Assembly (NCBI GenBank): GCA_038502055.1
Contig: JAXRKN010000045.1
Location: forward strand, 9,537,501-9,601,500
Source: Tanytarsus gracilentus
Taxonomy: Eukaryota; Arthropoda; Insecta; Diptera; Chironomidae
Length of the DNA stretch: 64,000 nucleotides
Direction of reading: 5' to 3'
Position numbers and translations under genes: made by a program. A model generated the notes under the pieces. The model was not told the origin of the DNA and did no database searches. It worked only from the letters and a program-made list of their open reading frames with translations. Shown here piece by piece: positions 28,577 to 41,657 of this stretch (positions are counted from its first letter, which is position 1; every line of letters begins with the position of its first letter).

Positions 28577-31500
28577 GTGCATATTACTCATTTCGTAATT
28601 ATGTCAAAGTGAAGTGGGATTTACTGCGAAGTTATCAGTTATATTTTGTGTGATACGACGCAATATTACGACAAAGAGACAATTTTATTTTATTTTTTCT
28701 TTGTGTCAAATGATTGCTGAAGAGCGAGAGAAAGAGAGGACGGGAATTTCAAGTCCTGAACGTCCACAGCAAACAATATTTCGTAATTACTTATTTAAGA
28801 GTCGCGAAAATCTCGAGAGAGAGAGAGAGAGAAAAGGAAAATTGTATTGACTAAAGTTGGCTGCAATACTTTTACAGTTAAAAATCGAGTTTCCATTTGA
28901 ACCAATACAACTGCTGCTGGCTGCTTAAGTTGCTCCACACTCGCGTGTGCGATGAAGTGCTTCATGTGAAGGCGAAATAAAAGCGAAAAAAAAGATAATA
29001 AAAAATTCAAATGCTTTGAAACTTAAAATTGATGATTCTTTCAGTTGAAAGAAGAGACTCCGAAAGACCTTCCAAAAATTTCATGAGCCAGTTTTTGCTC
29101 TTCTCCTCTTCCATGAAAAAAAAACTGCTGATTATTAAAAATAATTAATCACTCACTCTTGAGAGGTTTGAATGTGTACATGTTTCTTACGAAAGACGAT
29201 CTCTTTCTTGACGTATGTTGTGCACTTCACAAGCTACACATATATCGGATAATAAATAATATTTCTTTCGAGATATCTTTGGCTGTATTTGAAGTTTAAT
29301 TTCCATTACGTACGTGAACATTCGTTGATTGCGTCAAATGTAGAAAATATAAATTCAATATGTGTGTGCAATTTTTTAATATTATAATTATTGCTAAACT
29401 ATTTGTGCTGACTATAGCGATTGTCTGTGTGTGATGATGAAACTGCAAATTTTCTCGCACCTAGTGATAGTAACACGATGGCGTGCAAGGTGTGGAGAGC
29501 ATTAATTTCGTTTTCTTTTTGCTGCCCAGTCCTTGAACATTTTCATAATTTCATCGCCTTGAGAAAGATTCACGAAATATATTTTTTTATTATTATATTT
29601 TTCAAGTGCTCATTGACCATATTCGAAATGATTGTTGATCAATTGGGAAAAAAGCGGAATGAAAAAATTTATAACTTTTGCCATTAATTCGCATTTCAAT
29701 GATTTTTATTGTTGCTGTGCAAAAATATTTTTGGATTGTTGTTGTATTGCGCACAATTTTCAACAGCGAAGAGAGGTGCACACACAATAAAATCATGTGA
29801 TTATAGACTGACTCTCTGTAATGCGATGTTGCCAAGTTTTTCTATTACACAAAGTCGTCATCATCTTCTGCGTTGCTCTTTAATTTCAACCAGTTGAAAC
29901 TAGCGAAGAAGTTTTGTAAGAGAGCGAGAAGGACACGAAAAAGAATGTTAATGAAAAACCGGACCGAGAATTTTTTTTTTGCGTTGCTAAATCTCACAAA
30001 ATTTATCTTTCCCTCTTGACTCGTTTTTCTTTCTTTGTTGTCTCTTTTCCGCGTAAATCCAAATTTCTGACGTAAACCCGTTCGGCTGTGTATTTGTGCG
30101 TCGATTGTTTACCATCAAGATGCTTTTATCTCTCACTCACTCGCCTCAAAGTCAAAATAATGAAATTGAAATGATTTTATTTTAGAAAGAGCTTTTTTTG
30201 GCTCCCATTGTGATCGTGGCGCCAATTAAAGAGAGAACGAAAACGAGTGCTCTAGCGAAAATAAAAAACTATTGAGGACAAATAAGGTCAAGGACGCTCG
30301 AGAGCTCTCGTTGGTGTGAGAGTGACACAAAATCCCCAATACTCTTAATTTTTTATGCATTTTGGAGTTGGTTACATTTTTTACATCATGAACGTCATTA
30401 ATCTTTTTGGTATTTGAAATGAATATTGAAAACCGCGAAATTGGTTTTTTTTCTCTCACTGTCGAACGACGGTGTGACCTCATTTTAAACATTTCTTGTT
30501 AGTCTCTTGTGTAAATATCGGATAGTGAAATGAGGGCGGTTCTCAACTCGAAAATATGATAAGTCCCAAAAAAAGGTACTTTTAACCCCAATGATTATGA
30601 AAATATTTAAGAGCGATAAATAATTTATATCGTAACCTTTTAATGCGATAGATCGAAGGGCATCGAAATAATTTAAGATTTTTTTAAAGTCGTCTACATG
30701 ATAATTAATTTCACTTATCACAAATGTCTCTGATATTCAATACAATGAATTCCTTATCGCACCTCAAAACTAACCATTTCCTGTCTCTTCAATGTATTTT
30801 AAAAAGGTTTTGATGTTACTTTTGACCCCCGATAAGTTTAGAATAATGTAAAATTAATGGTCTCATTAAATTTAGCTCGAGTCAAAATGTAAATGTGCAT
30901 CGACTCACTTTTCGAGTTTCAATTACTTCCATTTATAAAAGCCTCATTATAAACTTTGCATTGCAAATCGCGTGTGTAGCGGAAACAGGTGATAAGTGAA
31001 TTAAAACAGCTGGATGAAAAGAAGTGTGTGAAAATTTTTCGTAACCGAATTTTTCTGGTTTTCCCGTGCGTAAACGGAAAAAAGATGAATACATTTCGTT
31101 CCTCATACGTATCTGTGATATAAAGCAGAGCTTGAATTTTTTCTTATCACAATCCCAAGTCAACTGACTATTTTCTTTTTATATCCATAAATTGCTATCA
31201 TAAAAACATTTTTTCACAAAAAAAAATATTTCACATAACTCGAAAAATGTGTAATGGAAGCATTGAAGAGATAATTTTATGTTTTTGGTCGTAATACAAT
31301 AAAATAAATCGTTTTTGTGTTACTTTTTTTTGCGCAAGGCCTTTGGGTGGAAATTACACAATTTTATTTTCAAATGCTTATTTCTCAGTCTTATCGATTA
31401 TTTAATTTGCAATATTCTCTATGGACTTTTAGATCCTTCTTCTTATGCAACGTCACTTCCATAGTAATCATCATAAAAGTCATTCCGTGGAATCAACATT

Positions 31501-34500
31501 GAAATGACCCAATTAAACTGCTTCAATATTTGCTGCTTTCTGACATTTTCTTAACTTTATAAATGTATAAATAAATAAATTTCGCATTTGATGATGATCA
31601 CAAAAGGCAGGAGACGAGCGTATGGTGGTATTTATGGAGATGACAAGCTTCCTTTATTGCGAAACATTTCGATAGAAAAGAAACTTTTTTGCAGCCATAT
31701 TCTTTTTGTTTTGTCCACCTTGTAGTTTTCTTTTTTGTGAAATTTTAACACATTGCAGCACCTTTCAATGTTCTTTTATGCACAGTCTGCTTCTCCATCC
31801 TCTCTCAAAGACAGATGTCTTCTTCCATTACCTTCTGCTGTTAGTTTAGTTTACTGCTCTATGGGTGAACCAAATGGAATATTTTAAATATTTTGGGAAT
31901 GCTAGTTCCAACCTGTTTCTGTCCTCTCTTGACCTTTTCAAAGAAAATATTCTACGAATTTTGTTTTGTAAAATAAAAAATTAACTTGCAAATTCCTTAA
32001 TTATTGACTTGCGAAAAAAATGTACTAAAAGTGATTAATGACTCGTAATTTGTATGTTCGAGCGTTTCAATTTAATTGAAAATTAATTGCATGCGAAAAT
32101 GATGCTTACGTTACTTTTAAACTAACCCAACACATGTCTCCTAAAGTTACCATCACCCTTTAAAACATTTGCTGCCTGTTGTGCTCAAAAAGCATCTCAA
32201 CTTTTCCAAAAAAATTAAATTCTACATCGTGCGGAGCGTGTTTGCAATTATGAGCAACAATGTAAATAATTATTTTAATTAAATTAACAAAGTTTAGAGA
32301 CTCGAGATTGAATATAAAATTTATTTTAATTATTTGCATTACATGATAATAATTTGTGTAATGTTGAATAACAACAAGAAGAGGGAAAGAAAAGAAGAGA
32401 GAAGAAGCAAACGACCTTAAAAACGCAGCACGGCTCAAGTGCAATAAACCCTTACATTATTTTCTTTTTTTCTTGTACTGATTGCAGCAATAAAAAAAAG
32501 TCTTCTTCATATTTTTTACATAAAGAAGGCCATTACACTTGATGCTGTGCTGTTACAAAATCCATTTTGGTCAATTTCGTTCTCTCATGTTTGGTGCTTT
32601 GAAACGTGAAGAGTTCATCAGTCAGAAGACTTTAGATGGCTTCGTAGTCAATCTCTCACGTTAAAACAGGATTTCCTCTTCCTTCTGTTTGTCTCACTAT
32701 TACACACGTACACTCATTCGGTCATTATGACTTTTTCATGCAAATTGTTCAATGCATTATACTCGACTATGACTCTTATCTGCACATCGATAAATTTTCA
32801 TAAATAAATGCGCGCAATATGGAAAGTGTTTAATGAAATATGTATTTATAAGCCGAGCGAATATTGAATAGACACTCACCACCGGATAGAGGCGTAAAAT
32901 GTAAAATTATTTTTGTAATGTTACCAGCGAGTTAGAGGTGTCTTTTTTTCGGGCCACTCACATGTATGCGTTTTGTGTTGTTCGCTTATATTTCCGAAAT
33001 GTAAAAAAGGGAACTGACGATGAAAAAGGGAGAATGTAGAAAATAACCGTAGAGTGAATCAAGCAGAGAGAATATATGTGGGAAAAAGGTCATTCAACCA
33101 TCCTTCTAAGTAAGCAGCACCACATTCGCTCTCCCGCATGTTGATTAAGGCATCTGACTCTATATCGTTTGCCTACTTCTTTTACATCCCAACGACGTAT
33201 GGCTTCTCCGTCATCATGGTTGACAAAAAAAATGAGAAGCTCCGATGATACATAAAATCTAATTTCAAATCTCAACGTGCGTCGTTTGTCCATAAGACCA
33301 TAAGAAGGAGGCTAAAGAGATGATAAAATTAATTCAAGGGATTGAAAGTTGTTTAAAAAATTTAAAAAGAAAATTTATTAAAAAAAATGGTAAATTTAAA
33401 AAACTGCCATCTCCTGATGGACCTTCAGAAGATCTTTCTTTGCTTCTTCTTTCATCTGCTTTTATTTATTTTCAACATCATCTCTCGAAAAAAAATCTCT
33501 TCTTTCATCTCAATCTCCGTCTCTTCTTTCACGTCTGCAATTCCCATCTCTTCTTAACACGATCCACAATCGCACCGGGGCATGAGTGCGAGAGAGAGAG
33601 CAAAAGATATGTTTGTTGAATTTTACATTGTTTATTATAAACTTTTCGAGGAAGATATTGTGCTGTGCATGAAAGAGGAAAATAATAATAAACCTTATAG
33701 ACATCACACACAACTTTTTGCTGTGTTATTTCTCTTCTTTTTTTATGACGAATTCACATTGTGAAAGACATGCGATGGCAATCATCTCTAATATGCTGCT
33801 GAGATCATCAAACAGAGAATAAGAAATATTCTCCTTGATTATTTTGTCTTGTTGTGAAATCATTTTGTGATAGTCAACGGTGACTCGAAATTTTTGAAAA
33901 AAATCTACTCATGGTGATTTTTTTGGAATTTATTTATTAAATTTTCGTTGGAATTATTTTACGACTTCTAGATTCCTCGAAAAAAATATTTGTTTTGCCT
34001 AAATTCTAGAGTCAAACCGTCATATATCAAGTTATGTAAATCCTCCGAGATTCCTAAACAGACAAAAGTTTGAAGCTTGTCGAATGACACGCGCTTTGCA
34101 TATATTTCAAGATCCTCTGTAAACACTTTCTACACGTGGAAGATTTTATTTCCCAAAATAAGCCAAACAAATTTTCCGCAAAAAATGATAATATTTTCGC
34201 CATTTTTAAATGACTCACTCGGTGATAAAGTGACAAAAATATTATCATTCTCGGAAAATTTCGATGACGCATCTTACGTAGCGCTCTCTAGATTTTTCTC
34301 TCTGAATCATAATCGACGAAATATTTACGAGTCTATGACATCATCGACTAAATTTTTGCTTTCATCTTGCGGCTCTATTGTTGCTGCTGCACGATATGTG
34401 TGAGAGGCTAAAAAGTTCCACTTTTATGGATTAGAAAGTGAAAAAAAAATACAAAGAGCGCGATATATTTTTTTTCGCGATGGAATTCGCTATGTAAAAA

Positions 34501-36324
34501 TACAAACTCTCGCATATGCTATGTACTGTGTGCATAAAACAAAAATCTCGGTACACGAGCCCGAAATAATGACGTCACTTTTCTTTTTTCTCTCTTCTCT
34601 CACGCTTCACAGCTGAAATTGTGTGTTTTTATTCGCTCTGTTTTGCTTGCTAAGTGAAAATGATAAAAGAGTCATTTAGATGCTTTTAATGCCACGAGCC
34701 TTTTTCGACATCAAAAGAGAGTCGAGTCTAATTTTTCATTCGAGAAGAAAAAATTTTCTTTTTTCCCTCACATTTCTATTGACTTTTAGAAGTCGTCAAT
34801 GTGACTTTGATTCGCACACATTCATTAATTTTTTTTTCGCCTTCCTCTTCTTTAATCTCCGCCAATCAATCTGTTGTGAATCTTTTTTTGACTTTGTTGA
34901 CTTTCAATGCAATTAGAAAAATTTATTTTCTTCATTCGAAAAAAAAATTGGTTTTTAATTAGATTTAAATCATGTGATTTGAAGTGTTGGTAAATTCGAG
35001 GGATTAATTGAGATTCAAGCGAAAATTGAAGGTGTTAATTATGTTTTCGAGCTGCATGAATTTTTAGATCTAATAACCTAATTTACTTCCCCAAAATTTA
35101 AATCAAAAGCGACCCTAATTTAGTCTATTAAATTTCCATTTTAAAAATTGTCATTTGGCCTTTTTAAAATGTCAGACAGAATTAATTAGTTGTGCAACAT
35201 GGAAGAGTGATTAATTGTATAGGTTTAAAATTAAAATGCATTAACACATTTCGAGTGACGGATGAAACGCCTGTGTTGCCTTGAAAATCATTTTAAAATT
35301 TCTCAAGCTACTCGAGTGAAAAAATCTCTTCCTGCGTCTTTCAAAACGAAATAAATTATATCGAAAGGGTTTAAAAATTAGTTTAAAAATTATAAATTAT
35401 ATTTAACAAACTTAAGATTTGAATTTTTTAAAGGCTTTTTCTAATTTTGCTCTTCTATTAATTTTGATAAATTTTTTCTCAATAATTTAATGTACGCAAA
35501 ATGAAAATGCCACACTTGAAAACGTTTGCTGATTATTTTACTAATTTTCATTTTCTCAAGGAGATCACAACACGACAAAAAAAACTCTGCTTGTGTCGAG
35601 TTGATGTGTGAGTGTCTCACGACATAGCACAGCTGTGTTGTGTAAAGACATTTTAGCTGCACGAAAACAACGATTTTATTATTTACGCGAAAGAAAATGG
35701 AATCTAACTGTTGTTGAACTTCGAATGTTTTATGTTTTGCTAATGTCTCACGAAAACATTCATTTAAATGTTTTTTTGCGATAGCTCAACCATTAATTTT
35801 TCTTGTTTCCGTATTTAATTTTCTTTCTTTGTATTCAAACGATTTCCACTAAAAATGCAGTGTGGACGTTGAAAATTTATTTCGTCTACCAAAATCAATA
35901 TGCTTAATATGAAATTCTCAAGAGACTCGCTGATTTTTGTTTAAGCCTTTATGCGATCTTCTTTGTTCGTTTTGTTTTCTCACGAGGAGGTCTTCGACTT
36001 ACGAATGAAAAAAATGGGGTTCTTAATAATCACCAGCGTGAAGAACGAAGAGTTATGGAAGAGTGTTTGTTGCTAAGAGAGGAAGTTCGCATGGGAATTT
36101 GATGAAGTCAAACTGTGAAGAGTTTTTTTAAAGATTTTATGAACTAATTATTGGGTTTACTTGTCATCTTAAATGTTTCGATAATGGGGAAAAAAATTAT
36201 GAACAGCAACGTAAAAAAAGTGCGAGAAATCAATTAAATTAACTTGATTCAATTTTCTCATATCCCACTCACAACTTGACATCATTTTTCACTTAATAAT
36301 TTTAAATTATTTTTTTTTCAACAG

Positions 36325-37622
36325 ATTTCTGGAACACTAACGTATTGAAAAAGAAGCAGCAGTGAATTATGAACAATTGAGAATCAAAACAAAAAATAAG
36401 GAAATTAACTCAGATTCAGATTTTATTTTTAACTTTTTATTTGGTTGAAAAACGGTGAAAAAGGACTCGGTAGAGGTACACAAAAATTTTACTCAAAAAA
36501 AAAGTACCAAAACTCAGTGAAATAGAAAAATTGTGTTGAGTGAAATTAAATCAACAGGAAAATAATCAATAGACTATCCTCATAAAAAAAGGAAGAAGTA
36601 AAAAAACAAAATAGACAAAATGGAACGCGAATCAAATCCTATGCAGACGCAGTGCAGATCAGGTTGTGGATTCTACGGCAATCCAGCTCAAGATGGCTTA
36701 TGTTCAGTTTGTTTTAAGGTATGCAGCTTTAAAGTCTTAATTAAATTGATGAATGACTAATGAAAAAATTATGATTATAGGATGCACTCAAAAAGAAACA
36801 GCAGCCGCCAGTTAGCAGTACGCCATCGGTTGGTCAGCAACACAGCAGTTCTCAAACACAACCACAAACTTGCAATCAAATCCCAACTGCCACCGTTACT
36901 CCATCGTTACAATCAACACCCACACATGCCGATAATCATCACAACACGGCACAGCCAACGGTGCTAATTCACAATAATCAACTTTCAGATAAGGAGGTGA
37001 GCAAATAAACTTTCGACATGATATCAGTGACCTTTGAAAATCTTTTTTTGAATGATTAAATTATTTCTCACGTTTTGAGTTAAAAATGTCTCGACGATCT
37101 AGTAGAATTGATAGTAAAGATGAGCCTCGTCGAAGTTCCGTAAAAGAGGACTCGAAAAGAAATTCGAGACGTTCGTCGTTAACTAAACCGGTTAGAATTC
37201 TCTCACACACTCTTCTTTTTTTGTCAAAGGTCACTTGTGTGATAAAGAAAAAAAATTCTAATTTATTTGTTTTATTACAGAAATCACTTCCAGACGAGAG
37301 TGAAGAAAGCGGTGGTCCGAGTAATTTAGACGACGATGGTGACAAAGATGCCAAAAAGAAGAAGAATCGATGCGTCACCTGTCGTAAGAAGGTCGGATTA
37401 ACAGGTGGGTGGCAATTATTATTATAATTAGATATGTTTAACTCAATTCGATTTTCTTTTCGTCTCGTTGTAGGATTTGAGTGCCGATGTGGTGGACTAT
37501 TTTGTGCAATTCATCGATATAGTGACAAGCATGAGTGTACGTTTGATTATCGAGAGCACGGTGCAGCTGAAATTCGACGAAATAATCCCGTTGTTGTTGG
37601 CGAGAAGATCCAGAAGATTTGA
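36325..37622 (+). CDS. ZFAND5/6: ZFAND5/6-type A20/AN1 zinc-finger protein (CDS from 36620)
   Basis: Binds ubiquitin through an A20 finger and has a C-terminal AN1 finger; the family acts in proteasome function and NF-kB or peroxisomal import regulation. A 5' UTR exon opens at 36325 after TTTCAACAG. Coding exons are 36620-36718, 36781-36996, 37080-37190, 37281-37404 and 37474-37622 (232 residues). The A20 finger ligands are C12, C16, C28 and C31; the AN1 ligands are C173, C176, C187, C189, C194, H197, H203 and C205. The protein ends NPVVVGEKIQKI, the family's signature tail. The middle is Gln/Ser/Thr-rich and then very basic: the third exon (residues 106-142) holds three RRSS blocks that look like basophilic kinase sites. 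Its acceptor (TTTTGAG at 37079) lacks a strong pyrimidine tract, so that exon may be alternative. Confidence 0.92.
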
Positions 37623-40614
37623 ACGCGCTTCACGCGACGTCAAATGACGATTTTCTCTCCCTAAAATCACCACAAAACACACATTGAGGATACTACTAAA
37701 TAATACTAGAGACATCATCGATATATAAATAAAATGAATATACACACACACACACATTTAAATGATAGGAAATGCGACATTAACTTCTGAAGAAAAAAAA
37801 CTTTTGAAAAAGCAACAAAAAAAATTGCAAAATATTTAGAAATTCTCTTTAATTTGTTTTCTTCTCTTTTTAAATTCTTCTTCTTCCTTTCACTATAATA
37901 TCGTGTGCGCTATCGTTGTGCCATTAAAGAAATATTTACCCCCAAAAAAAAAATACTTCTTCTGTACAAAAATCCTTTTAACAATTGCTTCTGATGTGTA
38001 TAGAAATTAATTCATGAAATCTTATCGAGAAAAACATATTGACATTGTGAATTATTTCTTACTCTTTTCATCAAAATACGTTCATTGGTTAATAAAAAAA
38101 ACTTTCTATATAGTTACGGAATATTTTTGCCTTTTGTTAAGTCTACCAATGAGTTCTTTTTTGTTTTTTTGAAAAATTTATCAGAGCACACAAAAGTTTT
38201 TCGATAACGCAATGCTTTCAAAAAAAAAGGTTGAAAAAGTTTTCTATTTTTTTTTGCTGTTTTGTAGACTTCAAAATGATGATGAACGCGAGAGAGAGAG
38301 ATGATTTTAGAGAATGATGAAAATTAATTGTAAAGTCAGCTAAAAACTTTCAGGATGTCGAAAGAAAAGTTTTTGGATGACTCTAAAATTAGTTTCTCAT
38401 TGAGTGATCACTGATAATAGAAATTACCCTTAACCTGTAACCCTGTAACTGGCAGGCAATTCGTACATCGATCGCCTCTTTACTCATCATCATCACAAAA
38501 GAAGAAGAATGTTCGTAGAGAGAGAATTTTTGAAAAAATTAACGATGAATGTGTTAAGCAAGGAATTATAATTAATGTAGAATTTCAAATTATACACACT
38601 CTTTTTTTCTTATTACTTCTTTGGGTTTATTGCTAAGCTACTGAGATATTGTGTTATGTGGTTTGAAAGATTATGTGCAAAAAAAAAACAATTTTAATTA
38701 AAAAAAAACAAAAGTTTTCAGTTTTTGCGATTTATAATAAAAAAATTTAGCTAAAGAGAAAGTTTTGTTGAATAAAAATCGCTTAATTTTATCCTGCAAG
38801 CATTTTTCAAATGTTTGTTATCTTCTTTTTTTTGTTAAAACTTAAGAAGCTAGAAAACTTTTAACTGGGTGGTTTGAATCGATAGCGAACTATATGTGGT
38901 TCAATATTTGTATGAAAAACGGCTAATTTTTGTAAATTATATTTTCACAGGCACACGCATACATATTTTACAAAATTAAAAATTGCTTTTCTTTCATTAA
39001 AAAAATTAAGAGAAAAAAATTAAAGAATGAATGCGAGAAAATGAAAATAATCTTAGTTTATAATTAATAAATTGTATTTTTATTCGAGAGAGAAAAACAA
39101 GCTAAAAAAAGTAAATAAAACACAAGAATAAAAAATTATAAATATATTATTACTGCAAATATATTAATTATTATTTACTGACTATTGAGAATATATTAAA
39201 ATTAGAAATTATCTTCACAATTTTTTGATTTTCTTTTAGTTAGTTTGTAACAATTTTTTTGCCTCCTTTTTTTTGTTTTAATCGAGTAAAATTTCGTTAG
39301 AAGTGGATAAATAAAAAGTGAAAAAATCGTATAAAGAAAATTGATCGAGTTAAATTTATTATTTTCTTTTTTCTTAAAACACTTTTCTAGGAACTTTTTA
39401 GAAATTTTCAGCGTCATCGTTAAATTTTATAATTTTTGCACTCAATGATTTTTCTTCGCTTGAATTTTAATTTCTCACAAGTTTTAAGTATCTGGTGTAA
39501 TTTTCAAACTCATGTAATTCGCCATCGATAAGCCGAGTACGGAAATGAAACGATAAAAATATATATTTTTCTGCTTTTACACTAAAATCACCCCAAAGAA
39601 AATAAATTGTAAATTTTTGCTAAAAATAACTTCTTTCAATATTAAATTTTTAAAAAATCTTTTTGTCCGCAAATTTGTCGCTGTAAATAAATGATAGAGG
39701 AAAAATTCTGAAAACGATAAGCGTGGTGAAATAAATTTAAGTTAGAATAACAAAAAGACGATGTTAAAAAAAGTAATGCTTGGAGGTGAATAAAATTGCT
39801 TTTAGTTGGCTAAAAATTCAATTTTCTAAAAACGTTTTTCGTTCTTCAAAATTTAGAAAATAAATTTCACTCGAATAATAAAAAAAATTAAAAAACATTT
39901 GAAACTTTCAAATCTGAAACACTTTTAAATATTCTAAGTTTTATAAAATGAGCAAATTTTTTTGGAATTTTTGGCGTGAGTTTTGATCATGACACATGTT
40001 TAAAAATATATGAAAATATTTCAAACTCAAGAAAAATCTATGTTTAATCTATTTGTCGAAAAAAAAATTCTAGACGTATTTTTGAGGAAAAAAATTGCAT
40101 TTAAAATAGTTCTTTTTAGTTTCCAAGTAAAAAATAATTTTTTTTTTTGAGTAAATTTGAAAATGTTTGGTGAAGGGAGAAGAGTGTAAAATTTCTATTA
40201 TATAAAATTATTCTCATCTTCTTTTTCTCCTCTTTTATTTTTTTTCATTTTCTTGCCTAGGTCGAAAACAGGTTTTGAAAATCCAAAATTAATATATAGC
40301 GGAGCTATAATATTCTTAATCGATATTATTTGGATAAAATTATTAACTGATTAGCAGTTAGACGATTAAAAGTGATAAAACAATTTATATTAAAAATGGT
40401 CAAAAATAAAAAAGTATTTACAATAATTAAATTTGGAGTTTTTTATAATTTTTATTATCCTAAAAATATTACAAAATTAAGCGCTCACATAAAAAAATTT
40501 AATTCTTCTTTATTAATTTAAGAATTTTTTTCACTAACTTTTGAGTTAATTTTTCAATTAAAATATTTTCACACTTTTGTTTGCTTTAAATGATTTTTTC
40601 AACTCTTTTTAAAA
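37623..40614. other. Long 3' flank or UTR of the ZFAND gene
   Basis: Extremely AT-rich with many A- and T-tracts, a CA microsatellite near 37741 and several possible AATAAA signals. No exon seen. A long 3' UTR for the upstream gene is likely but its end cannot be fixed. Confidence 0.5.
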
Positions 40615-40836
40615 TTATTCTCTAAAGTCGATAAATTCAACTCTAGTGATTTCTAATTCTTTTTGAGTTAAGTTTGATCTATCTCTAGATCCTCTTTCGA
40701 ACATTGGTTGATGATTGTTAGGCTGAGACTTCCACGTGTTTTCTTGAGTACTTTGACTGTCATTTTTTAAATTTTCCAGCTCATTTTTAGTTGGTCGAGT
40801 GAAAAAAGTTTCTTGATTTTCTTTTTTCTCACTCAT
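40615..40836 (-). CDS. Candidate 73-residue hydrophilic orphan protein, copy 1
   Basis: A single-exon minus-strand frame with a real ATG at 40836. The product starts MSEKKENQETFF, carries RPTKNELENL, and is rich in Asn, Gln, Ser and Lys with no hydrophobic segment, so it is probably disordered. A second frame at 41436-41657, same strand and also 73 residues, has the same opening style (MS..K.N) and an RPSK block at a comparable place. That recurrence in a very AT-rich spacer is the main support. AATAAA occurs on the minus strand about 100 nt downstream. No family is recognised and it may be a chance frame. Confidence 0.4.
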   Translation of the reverse strand: MSEKKENQETFFTRPTKNELENLKNDSQSTQENTWKSQPNNHQPMFERGSRDRSNLTQKELEITRVEFIDFRE

Positions 40837-41435
40837 ATTTGTTTAAATTTAATCAAGCAAATTTCTTTTAATTTTAGCCTCTTTAATGGAACAATTCAGT
40901 TTTTAAAATGGACAAACATGTGACATTTTTTACTTCTACTGAACGCATGGTGAAATTTTAAGGTGGTTAAATCTATAAAACGCCATCATTATTATTACAA
41001 TCTTCAATCATACATTTTAAGGTTCACTTTTACACATTAAATAACTTTTCATCACTCTTGGCGGTCGTTTGGATCTGATCTGTATTATTTTTTAATTTTT
41101 AAACGACATTTTTAACTCACTTACAAGCTCAGAGATTAAGATTAATTTTCCACACATTTTGATAATGTTGAATTTATGAAAAACATTATAAAAAAAAACG
41201 TTTTTATAATACAATTAACGAATGAAGTAATTCATCAACAAAAAAGTAATTACCATTTTTTTTTTAAATTTCAGTAACTAAAATTCGAGGGATGTGAAAA
41301 CTAGTGTACAACATAAATTCAAATGCTTAAAATATTTTTTTATATGCTTAAAGAATTATTTTTTAAATTTCTTAAAATCATCGTACATTTTGACAAACTT
41401 TGAACTAAATTTTCTTTCTTTCCGCATTTTAATTT
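40837..41435. other. Spacer between the two orphan frames
   Basis: AT-rich; nothing recognised beyond possible promoter sequence for copy 1. Confidence 0.4.
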
Positions 41436-41657
41436 TTAATTTTTATATTTATTAGATGAATCTCCACCATACTTTGAGTTGTTGCTGTTCGAGTAATTTG
41501 ATGAAGTTTTGCTTTTTTTATTTAAATTAAATTCAGCTTTATTTTCCTCTCCAAACGGAAGTTTTATCACTTGCTTTTCCCAATACGTTAAATTTTGAGT
41601 TTTACTTGGTCGTTCGAGATTAGGTAGACCGTATGGGTTGTTTTTTTGAGATGACAT
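41436..41657 (-). CDS. Candidate 73-residue hydrophilic orphan protein, copy 2
   Basis: Single-exon minus-strand frame with an ATG at 41657. The product starts MSSQKNNPYGLPNLERPSK, has a central TYWEKQVIKLPFG and an Asn/Ser/Lys/Tyr-rich tail, and is predicted disordered. Length and the RP[S/T]K block match the neighbour at 40615-40836, suggesting a diverged tandem pair. No hydrophobic segment, no known domain. There is no obvious polyadenylation signal close to the stop. Confidence 0.4.
   Translation of the reverse strand: MSSQKNNPYGLPNLERPSKTQNLTYWEKQVIKLPFGEENKAEFNLNKKSKTSSNYSNSNNSKYGGDSSNKYKN

Larger units (their letters stand above)
23933..36324. other. 12-kb gene-free stretch, probable first intron(s) of the ZFAND gene
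   Basis: No coding exon with biased codons, splice sites or a known motif on either strand. The sequence has many CT/GA-rich clusters (for example near 26010, 26650, 27890, 28815, 30130, 33588 and 34590), a T-tract at 24456-24474 and scattered microsatellites. GAGA-type clusters are typical of insect promoters and enhancers, so I read this as regulatory intron DNA. A minus-strand open frame at 33090-33293 has more charged residues than expected by chance, but no support. Confidence 0.5.

Noticed and set aside
33090..33293. Minus-strand 67-residue frame with many charged residues
   Set aside because: No splice sites, signal, motif or paired copy supports it and it lies in probable intron.
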